NCBI GenBank assembly: GCA_902500755.1
Contig: CABVRV010000009.1
Coordinates: 1-59,905, forward strand
Direction of reading: 5' to 3'
Length of the DNA stretch: 59,905 nt
Origin: an uncultured Nitrospira sp.
GTDB lineage: Bacteria; Nitrospirota; Nitrospiria; Nitrospirales; Nitrospiraceae
Numbering within the stretch: position 1 is the stretch's first letter; every line of letters starts with the position of its first letter. Under the pieces are notes generated by a model that saw nothing but the letters and a program-made list of their open reading frames with translations, ran no database searches and was not told the DNA's origin. This document shows positions 59,897 through 59,905 of the stretch, one piece after another. The translations under genes and the position numbers were made by a program.

Positions 59897-59905
59897 ACCA
59901 AGCTC

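Noticed and set aside
1-59905. CRISPR arrays, rRNA genes and insertion sequences
   Set aside because: No regularly spaced repeats, rRNA stretches or transposase genes were seen.

Overview
The window reads as about 50.6 kb of bacterial chromosome followed by one complete 9.3 kb integrated mobile element. No rRNA or taxonomic marker is present. The repertoire suggests a Gram-negative, respiring chemolithotroph, most like the Nitrospira lineage of Nitrospirota. That placement is inferred from gene content: many universal stress proteins, small c-type cytochromes, a rubrerythrin / CCG iron-sulfur protein / DUF3501 set, a PPi-type phosphofructokinase and a complete isc operon beside a GlnRS gene.

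Layout. 1-4.7 kb: the 5' end of a cation P-type ATPase, a tandem universal stress protein (USP), two CBS proteins, a PII-like protein, a repeat-bearing lipoprotein, and a ribosome-hibernation (S30AE) frame that runs on into a cytochrome c gene. 4.9-8.1 kb: an APH-type kinase, an APS-kinase-like protein and a PAS histidine kinase. 8.4-11.3 kb: a frameshifted mrr, a decayed copy of a toxin-antitoxin/hydrolase segment, and the intact Phd/RelE pair and hydrolase next to it. 11.3-23.7 kb: a pentapeptide-repeat protein, cytochrome c, a zinc-ribbon micro-gene, four more USPs, MgtE-like transporter, cupredoxin, DUF2934, PPi-PFK, MarR and lipoproteins. 23.9-30.5 kb: rubrerythrin, Fe-S protein, DUF3501, a double-domain PTPS, two His-rich exported paralogues, thioredoxin and peroxiredoxin. 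30.5-36 kb: typA behind a promoter plus intrinsic terminator, a response regulator with an HPt relic, and PBP1A. 35.9-42.6 kb: iscR-iscS-iscU-iscA-hscB-hscA-iscX, with a divergent ferredoxin and a flavin reductase. 42.7-50.3 kb: gltX, two tRNA-Gln genes, a broken TA pair, an alcohol dehydrogenase, yacG, PilZ, glnS and two uncharacterised genes.

Mobile element. tRNA-Glu(CTC) at 50549-50626 is the integration site. A perfect 46-bp copy of its 3' part recurs at 59851-59896. Between the two copies lie an integrase whose 3' end runs antisense through the tRNA, an excisionase, a cluster of strong hairpins, a MazF-type TA pair, MobC and a relaxase, an arsenic operon (arsR-arsI-acr3-arsC-ynfA), and a mercury-type module (merR divergent from merT-merP-GDCCVxC protein) with no merA. 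It looks like an integrative mobilisable element that would need a helper for transfer.

How the parts fit. The left half is rich in stress and dormancy functions: USPs, CBS sensors, ribosome hibernation, and rubrerythrin/peroxiredoxin peroxide defence. The middle supplies Fe-S assembly and Glu/Gln decoding. The right end is a metal-resistance cargo island. Several genes carry single-base frameshifts in short C/G runs, so real decay and assembly indel error both need to be considered.
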